This document shows, one piece after another, positions 1-12,789 of a stretch of 64,000 nucleotides of DNA. Source of the DNA: Plantago ovata (Eukaryota; Streptophyta; Magnoliopsida; Lamiales; Plantaginaceae); contig CM051457.1 in NCBI GenBank assembly GCA_028274465.1, forward strand, positions 70,344,496-70,408,495, read 5' to 3'. Under the pieces are notes generated by a model that saw only the letters and a program-made list of their open reading frames with translations, was not told where the DNA came from and searched no databases. Both the position numbers and the translations under genes were made by a program. Position 1 is the first letter of the stretch; the number at the start of each line of letters is the position of its first letter.

Positions 1-1196
1 TTTTTAGATTTCTCCAGTTTCCCAGAGTCATCTATTGTTGCATTTTCAGCAACGGCTGTTGTACACGTACCTTGTTGATTTTCTACAGCAGTTTCATTTG
101 TGTTACCACCTCCAACAGCAGTTTCATCTCTAAGTTGCTGAGTGGTAACATCTGCAGCTGTTGTATACCTTTCTTGCTGGCTTATGCTGACAACATTTGC
201 AGTTGTTGTCTTCTTGGTTTTCTTACCAGCAATCTTAGGTACATTCTGCTTGTAGAAAGATCTTCCCACATTGCACACAGATTTCTTGATTGGCAATGGG
301 TTTCTTAGCTGAATCCTGAAATGTTCAAGGATATAGCATATCTTGATTCCATACATAACTGGAAAGGAAGGTGAGACCTTGTTGTCTTCTACCTTTACTT
401 TAAACTTAGTAACACAATCAACAAGCCTGTTGAAAATGTATTTAGCCCAGTTAAGTTCTGATTTATTTTCATAGATATGCATCAGCAATGGCCATCTTCT
501 CAGGCCTACTTGGTCAATTCCTCCAACTTGGGAGTCAAGAACTTTAATCAGTAGCAGAGCTACTAGACCAAGTGAATGGCAGAGATGCTTTATATTAACG
601 TGCTTTGTCCAAGTCACGGGAGCTATCTCGCCTTTCTTCATTTTTGCATTTCTGACGTCACTGTAGAAAGCTTCAATTTCTTCGTCGGAAGCAGTGACGT
701 CATCTTCAGTTCCAGTGGTTGGAATCTGAAAAATCTCCGCTAAATCAGTCCATTTCAGGACGATTTGCGTATTCTGAACATAAGTAAGGATCACTTTTTC
801 AGTGACTCCATTACTGTCTGTAAGGGACTAGATTTCTGCATTGTTGTAGAATCCCATGGTATCAATCATGCTCACTTGCTTAGTGCGAGTAGAGATAAAG
901 TTCATGAGGCCTTGCTGCTTGGTGAACTCAAGCGCCTCTTCATTTTGGTCATCAAGTTCTTGTTCATAAAAGTACCTAATGTACTTTTCTTTTGCAAACC
1001 CTCCCCATTGCATCAACATCTCACACTTTGCAGTGTCAAGATATGACGGAGGCATAGGTTTTACAGTGATTCGGTCGTTTTTCAACACAACTTTCGCTGT
1101 GTCTTGGGTCAGAGAAGTCGCCGGAGCAATGCGTGTTTCAGCACTGTCAACCTTTGACGATTTTGAGGACTTACATGACTGTCTTTTGGGAGCCAT
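1..1196 (-). pseudogene. Copy A extra ORF downstream of pol (N-terminal part)
   Basis: A minus-strand frame starts with an ATG at 1196 (MAPKRQS...) and runs towards the window edge. It opens with a Ser/Lys-rich basic stretch, then a region with aromatic and hydrophobic motifs such as KYIRYFYEQ and TKQVSM, closely matching the D copy at 14460-15266. The far end (about 1-310) matches the start of the extra-ORF region of C near 25331, so A and C carry the same accessory gene. Its place, just 3' of pol, is that of the envelope-like ORF of Sireviruses, but I see no signal peptide or membrane segment. The mid-part resembles the putative plant transposon protein domain of plant retroelements (inference). 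This copy looks broken. Confidence 0.7.
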
Positions 1197-2108
1197 TTCT
1201 TATATAGAGCAAGAAATTGTACGAAAAGAGATAGTTTGCTTTTTGACCGGAGGTACAGTAGTTTCAGGCTAGAAATTGCAGAGAAAGGAAATGTGAGTTA
1301 AAGAATTTTGTCATTTCTCTAACTCATTCTTTATATAGTGTCTCTGGTGTGTGAGAAACTCAATCGATTTGAGCTCTCAGCAAGGGTAAAACAGAGAAAC
1401 ACTGGAGATAGTGGAGCCTTTGCATTGAATGCGTAGTGGCCCACTAACTAAAACCGTCAAAGCACTCTCTCTCCTTGTTTTGTTAGCCGTTAGATTAATA
1501 ACTCCTTTTAATCAATGGCCACGATTGAATTTCATGTCATGATTTATTGCGAGTTTATCTGTGCCAGCTTAACGTCACAAATTGATTTTACCGAGTAATA
1601 AGGGATAGATTGCTTGCTGAAATAGACAAGAATCTTTTCAGCGAGTTTGAATTAACAATCTAGATACTTGCTGAAAGTTCCCCCTTACTTAGATATCTCA
1701 TATTTTCTAAGTTTAAAAGATATTTCTGATTTCCCGTATCAGTAAATTCTTTTTGCACTTTGAGACATCCTTTGGTAAAATCTGAGAGATGAGATTTTGC
1801 TCTTTTTCTGAATTCCCGTTTCAGAAAATTCCTTTGATACTTGAATACCTGTTTCAGTATCTTTTGATTGTGTAAGTACCCGTCTCAGCAATCCTTAACT
1901 TCTTTCACTTACTGAGTTTCTGTCTCAGCAAGTGATCAAGTTTCCTAACAAATACCTGTTTTGAAGGAATTACTTGCTGAATGCCTGTTTCAGCAATCAT
2001 GTTGTGACTTATCATTTCTTAGAAGAAATCAGTGACTTAGTCTCTTGGATAGAAATACTTTGGCTTGCTGAATACCTTGTTTCAGCATTCTGCCAAGTGT
2101 ATCCTTTA
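1197..2108 (-). other. Non-coding spacer between pol and extra ORF (copy A)
   Basis: No supported ORF is present. On the sense (minus) strand the stretch is T-rich and dotted with the heptamer TTGCTGA and its complement. At 1677-1688 the sense strand carries an internal purine run (AAGGGGGAAC) resembling the polypurine tract next to the 3' LTR of copy C. The same spacer recurs at 6163-6883 and 15267-16069. Confidence 0.75.
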
Positions 2109-5100
2109 TTAAGGTAGTTCAATCAATCCAAGGTTATACCTTAGCATTGCGAACCTATTATCCGGTAGGGGCTTGGTAAAGATGTCAGCAAGCTGATCTT
2201 TAGTACCTACTTTCACAACCTCAATATCACCTTTTTCCACATGATCTCTAATGAAATGATGTCTAATATCAATGTGCTTGGTCCTAGAGTGAAACTTAGG
2301 ATTTTGCGTAATTGCAATAGCACTTGTATTATCACAAAAGATTGGTGTTTTCTTTGCAGAAATACCATAATCTCTTAATTGTTGCTGAATCCATAGGATT
2401 TGAGCTGTGCAACAACCAGCTGCAATGTATTCAGATTCAGTAGATGAATTGGCGACACACGTTTGCTTCTTGCTGAACCATGATATTAATCTAGTACCCA
2501 AAAACTGACAAGTTCCAGAGGTACTTTTTCTATCAAGAGTTGATCCACCATGATCAGCATCAGAATAGCCAACCAATTCAAGTCCAGAATCTTTTGGATA
2601 CCATAATCCAACATTGACTGTACCTTTAACATATTTCAGTATTTTAATTGCCTTTTTGTAGTGTGATTCTCTTGGATCCGATTGGAATCTTGCACACACA
2701 CAAACAGCATACTGAATGTCAGGTCTACTTGCTGTTAAATACAACAAGGAACCAATGAGCTTGTTCTTCAACACTTTTGTCCTCTTTAGTATAGCCCAAT
2801 TTGGTACCAACACTCATAGGGATCTTTTCAGGTTTTTCATCCTCTTTTATCCTAAACTTTATGAGCATTTCTTTCGCATACTTTGCTTGATTTATGAATA
2901 TTCCATCTTTGAGTTGCTTGACTTGCAACCCTAGGAAATAATTCAATTTTCCCATCATACTCATTTCAAACTTATTTGTCATGAGTTTGGCAAAATTATC
3001 ACAAAGTTGCTTGTCCTTAGATCCAAAAATTATGTCATCCACATAAATTTGAACTAAGATTAATTTACCATCATGGTTCATGGTAAAAAGAGTTTTGTCA
3101 ACTTCACCTTTCTTGAAACCATTTTCCAGCAAGAACTTAGCTAAGGTATCATACCATGCTCTTGGTGCTTGCTTTAGACCATATACAGCTTTCTGAAGCT
3201 TATATACCATCTTGGTTTCTGAGGGAAGTTCAAAGCCAGGGGGTTGTTCTAGGTAGACTTCTTCAGCAAGTTCACCATTTAAGAATGCACTCTTAACATC
3301 CATTTGGTAAACAATGAAGTCATTGTGAGCAGCAAAGGCCAAGAAAAGCCTAATTGCATCCAATCTTGCAACTGGAGCGTAAGACTCATCATAGTCCAAT
3401 CCTTCAGTCTGACAGTAACCTTGAGCAACTAAGCGTGCTTTGTTTCTTGTTACTTCACCAGACTCGCTCAGCTTGTTTCTGAACACCCACTTTGTACCAA
3501 TAGCTTTCTTATTTTCAGCAAGTGGCACAAGTTTCCAGACTTTGTTTCTTTCAAATTGATCCAATTCTTCTTGCATTGCCTTTATCCATTCAGAATGCTT
3601 CAAAGCTTCTTCTATGGTTTTAGGTTCAATTTCTGAAACAAAGCAAGAGAATAAAGATTCTACTTCTACGACAGTTGCTTCTTCAGCAAGTCCTTGAGTA
3701 GCTTTGGATCTAGTCACTTGGCGTTTATTAATATCGTCAATCATATCCGTAGAGGGATGATCTCTAATCCATTTATTAACAGGTTTCCTGTTTGTTTGAT
3801 CAGGATACGTTTGCTCATCAGCATGTGACTCTTCAGTATGTACTTGTTCAGTACTACTGGGAATTTGTGTCTCTGCTGAGATTTGATCATCAGCAACTGC
3901 TTGCTCAGCATTGCTGGGTTGAGGTACTTCATCAGCAGGCACTGGAGATTGCGTAATTTCAGCAACTTCCGGAGCAACCGCATCTTTTGCTGGAAATTCT
4001 TTGTCGTGAACTATATTTATCTTGTCATGACTCGGGGGAGGAGAATCATTGTCAGAATCATCATTTAGTTCAATTGATTTGATTGCCTAGCATCAGATTC
4101 AGTTCTTTGCTCATGTATGATTAGCTTTTTCATACATTCTGATATTTCTTCTTCAGCAGGCACACCTTGTGTCTTTTCGTAGAATACAACATGCACAGAT
4201 TCTTCAATCTTTTGTGCCTTTTTGTTGTAAACTTTGTAAGCTTTACTATGCAAGGAGTAGCCAAGAATTATCGCTTCATCTGCCTTTGGTTGAAATGTTC
4301 TTAGGTATTCTCTACCATTGTTAAGAACGAAACACTTGCAACCAAATACTCTTAGATGAGTGATGTTAGGAGGTCTTCCAACAAACAATTCATAAGGAGT
4401 TTTGTTGTATTCCTTAGTAATCAAACATCTATTCTGAGTATAGCAGGCGGTATTAATCGCTTCAACCCAGTAAGCCTCACTTATCTCAGTGTCAGCAAGC
4501 ATTGTTCTTGCGGCTTCTTTCAGGGTACGATTCTTCCGTTCAGCAACACCATTTTGCTGTGGTGTCCTTACTGAGGATAACTGATGTTGAATACCTTTGG
4601 AGGTACAATATTCAGTTATGTACTGGTTTACAACTCAGTACCATGGTCTGTCCTTATGACTCTTACCTTGTCATTTTTCATGACTTCAAGCTTATTCAGC
4701 AAGTTAGGTATTTCAGTCTTGGTTTCAGATTTGTGCTTGATGAATACTACCCAAGTGAATCTTGAATAGTCATCTACCACGACTAGACCATACTTCTTAC
4801 CAGCATAGCTTGTTGAAGAACATTCAAACAAGTCCATGTGTAAGAGTTGTAAAGGTTTTGTAGTTGACGGTACTGCCTTGTTCTTGAAAGAAGATTTGGT
4901 TTGCTTTCCTTGCTGACATGCATTGCAAACACCATCTTTCTTAAAAGTAACCCTAGGTAATCCAACTACAAGTGCCTTTTTAGATAGCTTATTCAGCGTC
5001 TTGAAGTTTAGATGACTTGTTCGTTTATGCCATAACCATGCTTTTTCAGCAAGGCAATCATGATCTGAGACAAGGCATTTTTCAACGTTTGCTGAAGACC

Positions 5101-5478
5101 AATCAACGGTGTACAAGCCTCCTGATCTTCTTGCAATCATTATAACCTTTTTAGTCTCAAAATCTACAAGTTTACATTCATCACTTTTAATTTCGATGAA
5201 GTATCCTTTGTCAGCAATTGACTCATGCTGAAAAGGTTAAACTTAAGATTTTTGACATAAAGAACTCCAGAAATGGTTATGCATCCCAACTTCACATCAC
5301 CATAGCCTTTTGTAGATCCGGAGCCTCCACCAGCAAACCTTATTGTTGGACCTTTAGACCACCGTCTATAGTTTATAAGGTTATTCTTGTTGCCCGTCAT
5401 GTGCTTTCCACAACCACTATCAAAGTGCCAGATTGCATCGTTTGTCTCCGTGGCTGCAGTCTGCACAATCAAGAGCAA
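2109..5478 (-). pseudogene. pol: Copy A pol: protease, integrase, RT, RNase H
   Basis: Reading 5478 to 2109, the parts are: Copia aspartic protease ([10 protein letters not shown], near 5400), the GAG-pre-integrase zinc region ([10 protein letters not shown] ... CNACQQGK, about 4890-5060), integrase core (HMDLF, RTDHGTE), reverse transcriptase (about 2725-3942, with [24 protein letters not shown] and the catalytic YVDD), and RNase H at 2109-2813 (YSDADHGG, SSTESEYIA, with a C-terminal DIFTKPLP). These are standard Ty1/Copia parts in the standard order. The product would process the polyprotein, copy element RNA to cDNA and integrate it. The region looks broken by a few changes and is best read as a recent fossil. 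Confidence 0.93.
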
Positions 5479-5483
5479 ACAAG

Positions 5484-6062
5484 TTAATTATCCAATGATG
5501 GATGTCCATTAACATGTTCAAGAATGCGTCCAGTGGAAACCCAAGTCTGAAGTTTTTCAACTTTGACTTGTTTTCTACTTGCTGAGGAACTAGGAGGTTT
5601 TGAGCTGAAAGACTTTTGACTCGTGCTGGTCAAATCCACTTTCTGATGTGGTGTCTTGCTCTGTTGACCTTTTTGCTGAACATACTTTTCAGTAAGTTCT
5701 TTTCTAGCAAGGTTCCTTCTAGTCCTAGCATTGGGAGTCTTTTCAGAACTCTTAGGCTTGGTTTTCTTCATCTCTTTGAAGTATCTTTGCTGACTTTGCT
5801 TATACTCATGAAAGAGTTGACTTTGCTTGGTTTTGAAACCGAGTCCACTCTTCGGAGAATGCTGAGCTTTAGCTTCAGCAACCTTACTTGATTCAGGTTT
5901 GTCAGCAAAGGACTTCTGATTACTTTTGGTAATCTTGCCTTTAGACTTAACAACTTGCTTTTCAGCACTTGTTTGGCGGAATGCTTCACGACATTCTTTT
6001 CTTTCCAGTTTGCTTCTCAGCAACCTGTTTTCCTTTTAAAGTCTTGTTACTTGAGTAGCAAC
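5484..6062 (-). pseudogene. gag: Copy A gag C-terminal part, cut by assembly gap
   Basis: A Lys/Ser/Gln-rich minus-strand frame matches the 3' part of the gag region in the other copies (for example 21718-22659 of copy C). It contains recognisable blocks such as QSQLFHEYKQSQQRYFKEM and ARTRRNLARKELTEKY. It has no catalytic motif. It is a basic, low-complexity tail between the gag zinc knuckle and the protease. The sequence stops at the run of N at 6063, so the rest of gag in this copy is not in the assembly. Confidence 0.75.
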
Positions 6063-6162
6063 NNNNNNNNNNNNNNNNNNNNNNNNNNNNNNNNNNNNNN
6101 NNNNNNNNNNNNNNNNNNNNNNNNNNNNNNNNNNNNNNNNNNNNNNNNNNNNNNNNNNNNNN
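6063..6162. other. Assembly gap (exactly 100 N)
   Basis: A run of exactly 100 N, the usual placeholder for a scaffold gap of unknown size. The sequence left of it (about 1388-6062) and right of it (6163-10841) is the same retroelement stretch in the same orientation and order. Confidence 0.99.
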
Positions 6163-6883
6163 AAAACAGAGACACATGGAGAAGTGGAGCCTTGCATTGA
6201 ATGCGTAGTGGCCCACTAACTAAACCGTCAGAGCACTCTCTCTCTTTGTTTTGGTTAGCCGTTAGATTAATAACTCCTTTTAATCAATGGCCACGATTTG
6301 AATTTCATGTCATGATTTATTGCGAGTTTATCTGTGCCAGCTTAAACGTCACAAATTGATTTTACCGAGGTAGTAAAGGGATAAGATTGCTTGCTGGAAT
6401 AGAAACAAGAATCTTTTCAGCGAGTTTGAATTAACAATCTAGATACTTGCTGAAAGTTCCCCCTTACTTAGATATCTCATATTTTCTAAGTTTAAAGATA
6501 TTTCTGATTTCCCGTATCATTAAATTCTTTTTGCACTATTTGAGACATCCTTGGTAAAATCTGAGGAGATGAGTTTTGCTCTTTTTCTTGAATTTCCCGT
6601 CTCAGAAAATTCCTTTGATACTTGAATACCTGTTTCAGTATCTTTTGATTGTGTACAGTACCGTCTCAGCAATCCTTAACTTCTTTCACTTACTGAGTTC
6701 TGTCTCAGCAAGTGATTCAAGTTTCCTAACAAATACCTGTTTTGAAGGAATTACTTGCTGAATGCCTGTTTCAGCAATCATGTTGTGACTTATCATTTCT
6801 TAGAAGAATCAGTGACTTGGTCTTTTGGAAGAAATACTTTGGCTTGCTGAATACCTGTTTCAGCATTCTGCCAAGTGTATCCT
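6163..6883 (-). other. Non-coding spacer between pol and extra ORF (copy B)
   Basis: Same sequence as 1388-2108 of copy A, with scattered one-base length differences at homopolymers close to the gap edge. This is the pattern expected of lower-accuracy contig ends. It has the internal purine run at 6456-6470 and many TTGCTGA/TCAGCAA heptamers. I see no gene. Confidence 0.75.
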
Positions 6884-9800
6884 TTATTGAGGTAGTTCAA
6901 TCAATCCAAGGTTATACCTTAGCATTGCGAACCTATTATCCGGTAGGGGCTTGGTAAAGATGTCAGCAAGCTGATCTTCAGTACCTACTTTCACAACCTC
7001 AATATCACCTTTTTCCACATGATCTCTAATGAAATGATGTCTAATATCAATGTGCTTGGTCCTAGAGTGAAACTTAGGATTTTGCGTAATTGCAATAGCA
7101 CTTGTATTATCACAAAAGATTGGTGTTTTCTTTGCAGAAATACCATAATCTCTTAATTGTTGCTGAATCCATAGGATTTGAGCTGTGCAACAACCAGCTG
7201 CAATGTATTCAGATTCAGTAGATGAATTGGCGACACACGTTTGCTTCTTGCTGAACCATGATATTAATCTAGTACCCAAAAACTGACAAGTTCCAGAGGT
7301 ACTTTTTCTATCAAGAGTTGATCCACCATGATCAGCATCAGAATAGCCAACCAATTCAAGTCCAGAATCTTTTGGATACCATAATCCAACATTGACTGTA
7401 CCTTTAACATATTTCAGTATTTTAATTGCCTTTTTGTAGTGTGATTCTCTTGGATCCGATTGGAATCTTGCACACACACAAACAGCATACTGAATGTCAG
7501 GTCTACTTGCTGTTAAATACAACAAGGAACCAATGAGCTTGTTCTTCAACACTTTTGTCCTCTTTAGTATAGCCCAATTTGGTACCAACACTCATAGGGA
7601 TCTTTTCAGGTTTTTCATCCTCTTTGATCCTAAACTTTATGAGCATTTCTTTCGCATACTTTGCTTGATTTATGAATATTCCATCTTTGAGTTGCTTGAC
7701 TTGCAACCCTAGGAAATAATTCAATTTTCCCATCATACTCATTTCAAACTTATTTGTCATGAGTTTGGCAAAATCATCACAAAGTTGCTTGTCCTTAGAT
7801 CCAAAAATTATGTCATCCACATAAATTTGAACTAAGATTAATTTACCATCATGGTTCATGGTAAAAAGAGTTTTGTCAACTTCACCTTTCTTGAAACCAT
7901 TTTCCAGCAAGAACTTAGCTAAGGTATCATACCATGCTCTTGGTGCTTGCTTTAGACCATATACAGCTTTCTGAAGCTTATATACCATCTTGGTTTCTGA
8001 GGGAAGTTCAAAGCCAGGGGGTTGTTCTAGGTAGACTTCTTCAGCAAGTTCACCATTTAAGAATGCACTCTTAACATCCATTTGGTAAACAATGAAGTCA
8101 TTGTGAGCAGCAAAGGCCAAGAAAAGCCTAATTGCATCCAATCTTGCAACTGGAGCGTAAGACTCATCATAGTCCAATCCTTCAGTCTGACAGTAACCTT
8201 GAGCAACTAAGCGTGCTTTGTTTCTTGTTACTTCACCAGACTCGCTCAGCTTGTTTCTGAACACCCACTTTGTACCAATAGCTTTCTTATTTTCAGCAAG
8301 TGGCACAAGTTTCCAGACTTTGTTTCTTTCAAATTGATCCAATTCTTCTTGCATTGCCTTTATCCATTCAGAATGCTTCAAAGCTTCTTCTATGGTTTTA
8401 GGTTCAATTTCTGAAACAAAGCAAGAGAATAAAGATTCTACTTCTACGACAGTTGCTTCTTCAGCAAGTCCTTGAGTAGCTTTGGATCTAGTCACTTGGC
8501 GTTTATTAATATCGCCAATCATATCCGTAGAGGGATGATCTCTAATCCATTTATTAACAGGTTTCCTGTTTGTTGGATCAGGATATGTTTGCTCATCAGC
8601 ATGTGACTCTTCAGTATGTACTTGTTCAGTACTACTGGGAATTTGTGTCTCTGCTGAGATTTGATCGTCAGCAACTGCTTGTTCAGCATTGCTGGGTTGA
8701 GGTATTTCATCAGCAGGCACTGGAGATTGCGTAATTTCAGCAACTTCCGGAGCAACCGCATCTTTTGCTGGAAATTCTTTGTCGTGAACTATATTTATCT
8801 TGTCATGACTCGGGGAGGAGAATCATTGTCAGAATCATCATTTAGTTCAATTGACTTGATTTGCCTAGCATCAGATTCAGTTCTTTGCTCATGTATGATT
8901 AGCTTTTTCATACATTCTGATATTTCTTCTTCAGCAGGCACACCTTGTGTCTTTTCGTAGAATACAACATGCACAGATTCTTCAATCTTTTGTGCCTTTT
9001 TGTTGTAAACTCTGTAAGCTTTACTATGCAAGGAGTAGCCAAGAAATATCGCTTCGTCTGCCTTTGGTTGAAATGTTCTTAGGTATTCTCTACCATTGTT
9101 AAGAACGAAACACTTGCAACCAAATACTCTTAGATGAGTGATGTTAGGAGGTCTTCCAACAAACAATTCATAAGGAGTTTTGTTGTATTCCTTAGTAATC
9201 AAACATCTATTCTGAGTATAGCAGGCGGTATTAATCGCTTCAACCCAGTAAGCCTCACTTATCTCAGTGTCAGCAAGCATTGTTCTTGCGGCTTCTTTCA
9301 GGGTACGATTCTTCCGTTCAGCAACACCATTTGCTGTGGTGTCCTTACTGAGGATAACTGATGTTGAATACCTTTGGAGGTACAATATTCAGTTATGTAC
9401 TGGTTTACAAACTCAGTACCATGGTCTGTCCTTATGACTCTTACCTTGTCATTTTTCATGACTTCAAGCTTATTCAGCAAGTTAGGTATTTCAGTCTTGG
9501 TTCAGATTTGTGCTTGATGAATACTACCCAAGTGAATCTTGAATAGTCATCTACCACGACTAGACCATACTTCTTACCAGCATAGCTTGTTGAAGAACAT
9601 TCAACAAGTCCATGTGTAAGAGTTGTAAAGGTTTTGTAGTTGACGGTACTGCCTTGTTCTTGAAAGAAGATTTGGTTTGCTTTCCTTGCTGACATGCATT
9701 GCAAACACCATCTTTCTTAAAAGTAACCCTAGGTAATCCAACTACAAGTGCCTTTTTAGATAGCTTATTCAGCGTCTTGAAGTTTAGATGACTTGTTCGT

Positions 9801-10255
9801 TTATGCCATAACCATGCTTTTTCAGCAAGGCAATCATGATCTGAGACAAGGCATTTTTCAACGTTTGCTGAAGACCAATCAACGGTGTACAAGCCTCCTG
9901 ATCTTCTTGCAATCATTATAACCTTTTTAGTCTCAAAATCTACAAGTTTACATTCATCACTTTTAATTTCGATGAAGTATCCTTTGTCAGCAAATTGACT
10001 CATGCTGAAAAGGTTAAACTTAAGATTTTTGACATAAAGAACTCCAGAAATGGTTATGCATCCCAACTTCACATCACCATAGCCTTTTGTAGCTCCGGAG
10101 CCTCCACCAGCAAACCTTATTGTTGGACCTTTAGACCACCGTCTATAGTTTATAAGGTTATTCTTGTTGCCCGTCATGTGCTTTCCACAACCACTATCAA
10201 AGTGCCAGATTGCATCGTTTGTCTCCGTGGCTGCAGTCTGCACAATCAAGAGCAA
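6884..10255 (-). pseudogene. pol: Copy B pol: protease, integrase, RT, RNase H
   Basis: Reading 10255 to 6884: protease with [10 protein letters not shown] (near 10190), GAG-pre-integrase zinc region, integrase core (about 8795-9620), reverse transcriptase at 7503-8720 with [12 protein letters not shown] and YVDD, then RNase H at 6884-7591 with YSDADHGG and SSTESEYIA. Coding parts differ from copy A by only a few residues, and the two share derived features not found in C or D, so A and B descend from one recent source or are the same locus. The region looks broken by several changes. Confidence 0.93.
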
Positions 10256-10259
10256 ACAA

Positions 10260-12677
10260 GTTAATTATCCAATGATGGATGTCCATTAACATGTTCAAGA
10301 ATGCGTCCAGTGGAAACCCAAGTCTGAAGTTTTTCAACTTTGACTTGTTTTCTACTTGCTGAGGAACTAGGAGGTTTTGAGCTGAAAGACTTTGACTCGT
10401 GCTGGTCAAATCCACTTTCTGATGTGGTGTCTTGCTCTGTTGACCTTTTTGCTGAACATACTTTTCAGTAAGTTCTTTTCTAGCAAGGTTCCTTCTAGTC
10501 CTAGCATTGGGAGTCTTTTCAGAACTCTTAGGCTTGGTTTTCTTCATCTCTTTGAATTATCTTTGCTGACTTTGCTTATACTCATGAAAGAGTTGACTTT
10601 GCTTGGTTTTGAAACCGAGTCCGCTCTTCGGAGAATGCTGAGCTTTAGCTTCAGCAACCTTACTTGATTCAGGTTTGTCAGCAAAGGACTTCTGAATACT
10701 TTTGGTAATCTTGCCTTTAGACTTAACAACTTGCTTTTCAGCAATTTGTTTGGCGGAATGCTTCACGACATTCTTTTCTTTCCAGTTTGCTTCTCAGCAA
10801 CCTGTTTTCCTTTTAAAGTCTTGTTACTTTGAGTAGCAACAGCGGGCTTTATGGTCATAGGTACTTGATTGCATGTTTCAGCAACCTTAGTTTGACCAAA
10901 CTGATAGATTGCTGGTGGACTACTATCTGTAGCACGTACAAAGGAGATAGGTGATTTATCTTTTCTAAAGATTTCTACGTTATCACCTTCACACGTTGCT
11001 CCTAAACCTTCTTTCTGAGATGGATCTCTCAAATAAGAGTTTAGTTCAGTCAGCGTATTACTTGCTTCCACATAGGATTTGAAATTGATTTTCATCTTTT
11101 TCATTTCTTGGATTTCAGCAAGTAACTTTAGAATTGAGGACTGATACTCTTCTAATTCTAATGCCATTTGAGAATTTTTCTCAGCAGCCTCAGCAATCAA
11201 CTTCTTAAGACGCCTTATTTCAGCATCCTTTTCTTCTGTTTCTTCTTTCAGCAAAACATACTTTTCAGTAGTTTGCTTGGTCAGAGTTTCAGCAAGTTGA
11301 AGTTTTTCTTGCTGTTTGCTGAGAGTTTTCTCAAATCTTTCGATTTCTCCTTGAATCTTGTCAAGGTCAATCTCGTCTTCACTTTCTGAATCTGAGTCAG
11401 AGGTAGAATTATTTACCTGACCGGCCATGAGGCAGAATTCGTAGTTCGACACATCTGGATAAGCTTCCATAGCTATTCCACACACTTCTTTGCCAATCTC
11501 CACGTCTAGAGTGGCTTCTTCATCGTCGGTGTTTGAACTTTCATCCTCACTGTCTTCGGAGCTTGTCTCAATGCACAATGCATCGATTTTTGCTTGAAGC
11601 TTCTTCTTTTCTTCAGCAATGAAAGCTCTTTTGAACTTCTTCTTCTTTTCAGCAGATTTGTCTTTCAGCAGAGGGAAATTAGCTTTGAAGTGTCCAGGCT
11701 TTTTGCTGTAAAAACATAGATCATTTCCAACTGCTGGTTCTTCTGATGATGTAGCTTGCTGAGCTTGCTTGTTCAGCGAGCTAGTATCATTCTTGTACTT
11801 ATGGTAGTTATTACCAAGATGCTTTTTCAGCTTCTCTTTTTCTTTTCGCCTTTCAAGTTCCTTACTGATGAATTTCTTCATGTTTTTAACAACTAAAGCA
11901 TTTTCATCAGCAGGCTCTTTATCATTCTTCTTTTCAGAAGATGACGGCTTTGCAGCAAGAGCAATGTTTTGCGATTTTTCAGCAAACATATTTTCTCTTT
12001 GCTTTGTCTCATAATTTACAGTAGCAAGATGAGAGAACAACTCATTTGGTGTAATGTCAGGCATTCCTTGATTATAATAGAAATTCTGAGTATGGATCCA
12101 TTCTTGATTCAAACTTCTGATGATAGTTTTCACTTTCTCAGAATCTGAATAAAGATTTCCAACACCCAGCGCTGCCATTTCACTAACAAAAGTTGTGAAT
12201 CTGAAGTCCAAGTCTTCCAGTGACTCGTTAGCACCTTGCTTAAAGTTTTGAAACTTTAGCTTAAGTACTTCAAGTTTGTTTTCCTTGGTCTTGTCAGATC
12301 CAGCACAAAGATCTTGAACCATTTCCAAGCCTCCTTAGCAGTCTTAGCACCCCACAGTTTGCACTGTATGGTATCCGGAGTTGATCTGATGATGATATTT
12401 CTTGCTTGGCCATCAAGACGGAATCTCTTAGCTTCGTCAGAAGTCCATCCTCTCTTGGTTTTGGCACAACCGTATCTGATGGTTCGCCTTGGATAGTTTC
12501 CTTTCCAGCTTCAGTGGTTCTATGAGGGAAACTCCTTTCAACCTTGGTGATCTTGATAGGTCCACAATTAATGACGGTGACCATCTCATCACTAATGGCC
12601 TCAAGATGTAACATCATGTTGTTTCGCCATTTCTCGTAATTTTCCAGCTTCAGCAAGGGAGCATCTCCTAAAGACAT
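10260..12677 (-). pseudogene. gag: Copy B gag
   Basis: Begins at the minus-strand ATG at 12677 (MSLGDAPLLKLENYEKW), about 110 bp past the primer site as in copies C and D. Blocks in order: a UBN2/DUF4219-type Copia gag core (KLKFQNFKQGANESLEDLDFRF, quoted here only in part by its key residues), a zinc-knuckle region (LCFY...KPGHFKANF), an acidic stretch (SSEDSEDESSNTDDEE), a coiled-coil-like Glu/Lys segment around 11150-11400, and a basic Ser/Lys-rich tail. Gag would form the cytoplasmic virus-like particle and bind element RNA. The longest uninterrupted part is 10763-12328. The whole looks broken in a few places. Confidence 0.85.
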
Positions 12678-12775
12678 CCTGTCAGCAAAGCACTACCAAA
12701 CTGATCAAGTGAAAGTGATTTACGGAAAGCACTTAAGGGGATCTAGGTTCAGTGCAGAAGGCTAAAGAACCTCCT

Positions 12776-12787
12776 GCTCCGATACCA
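12776..12787 (-). other. Primer-binding site of copy B (Met tRNA type)
   Basis: On the minus strand this 12-mer reads TGGTATCGGAGC, a one-base variant of TGGTATCAGAGC, complementary to the 3' end of plant initiator-Met tRNA. It lies two bases from the LTR end at 12790, as in copies C and D. Confidence 0.85.
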
Positions 12788-12789
12788 CT

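Larger units (their letters stand above)
1..6062 (-). mobile_element. Copy A: Sirevirus-like Ty1/Copia element, partial
   Basis: Reading on the minus strand from 6062 down to 1, the order is gag C-terminal part, protease, integrase, reverse transcriptase, RNase H, a non-coding spacer and the start of an extra ORF. Pol followed by a same-sense extra ORF is the Sirevirus (SIRE/Maximus) layout, and better-preserved relatives in this window use an initiator-Met tRNA primer site. The left end runs off the window and the right end stops at a run of N, so neither LTR is visible and no LTR age can be given. The copy looks broken, with a handful of breaks. From about 1388 to 6062 it is almost the same as 6163-10841, which raises the possibility that A and B are one locus represented twice. 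Confidence 0.9.

Noticed and set aside
1-10841. Copies A and B as two certain independent insertions
   Set aside because: The shared segment ends at an N gap and neither copy shows both LTRs or a target duplication, so independence cannot be shown.
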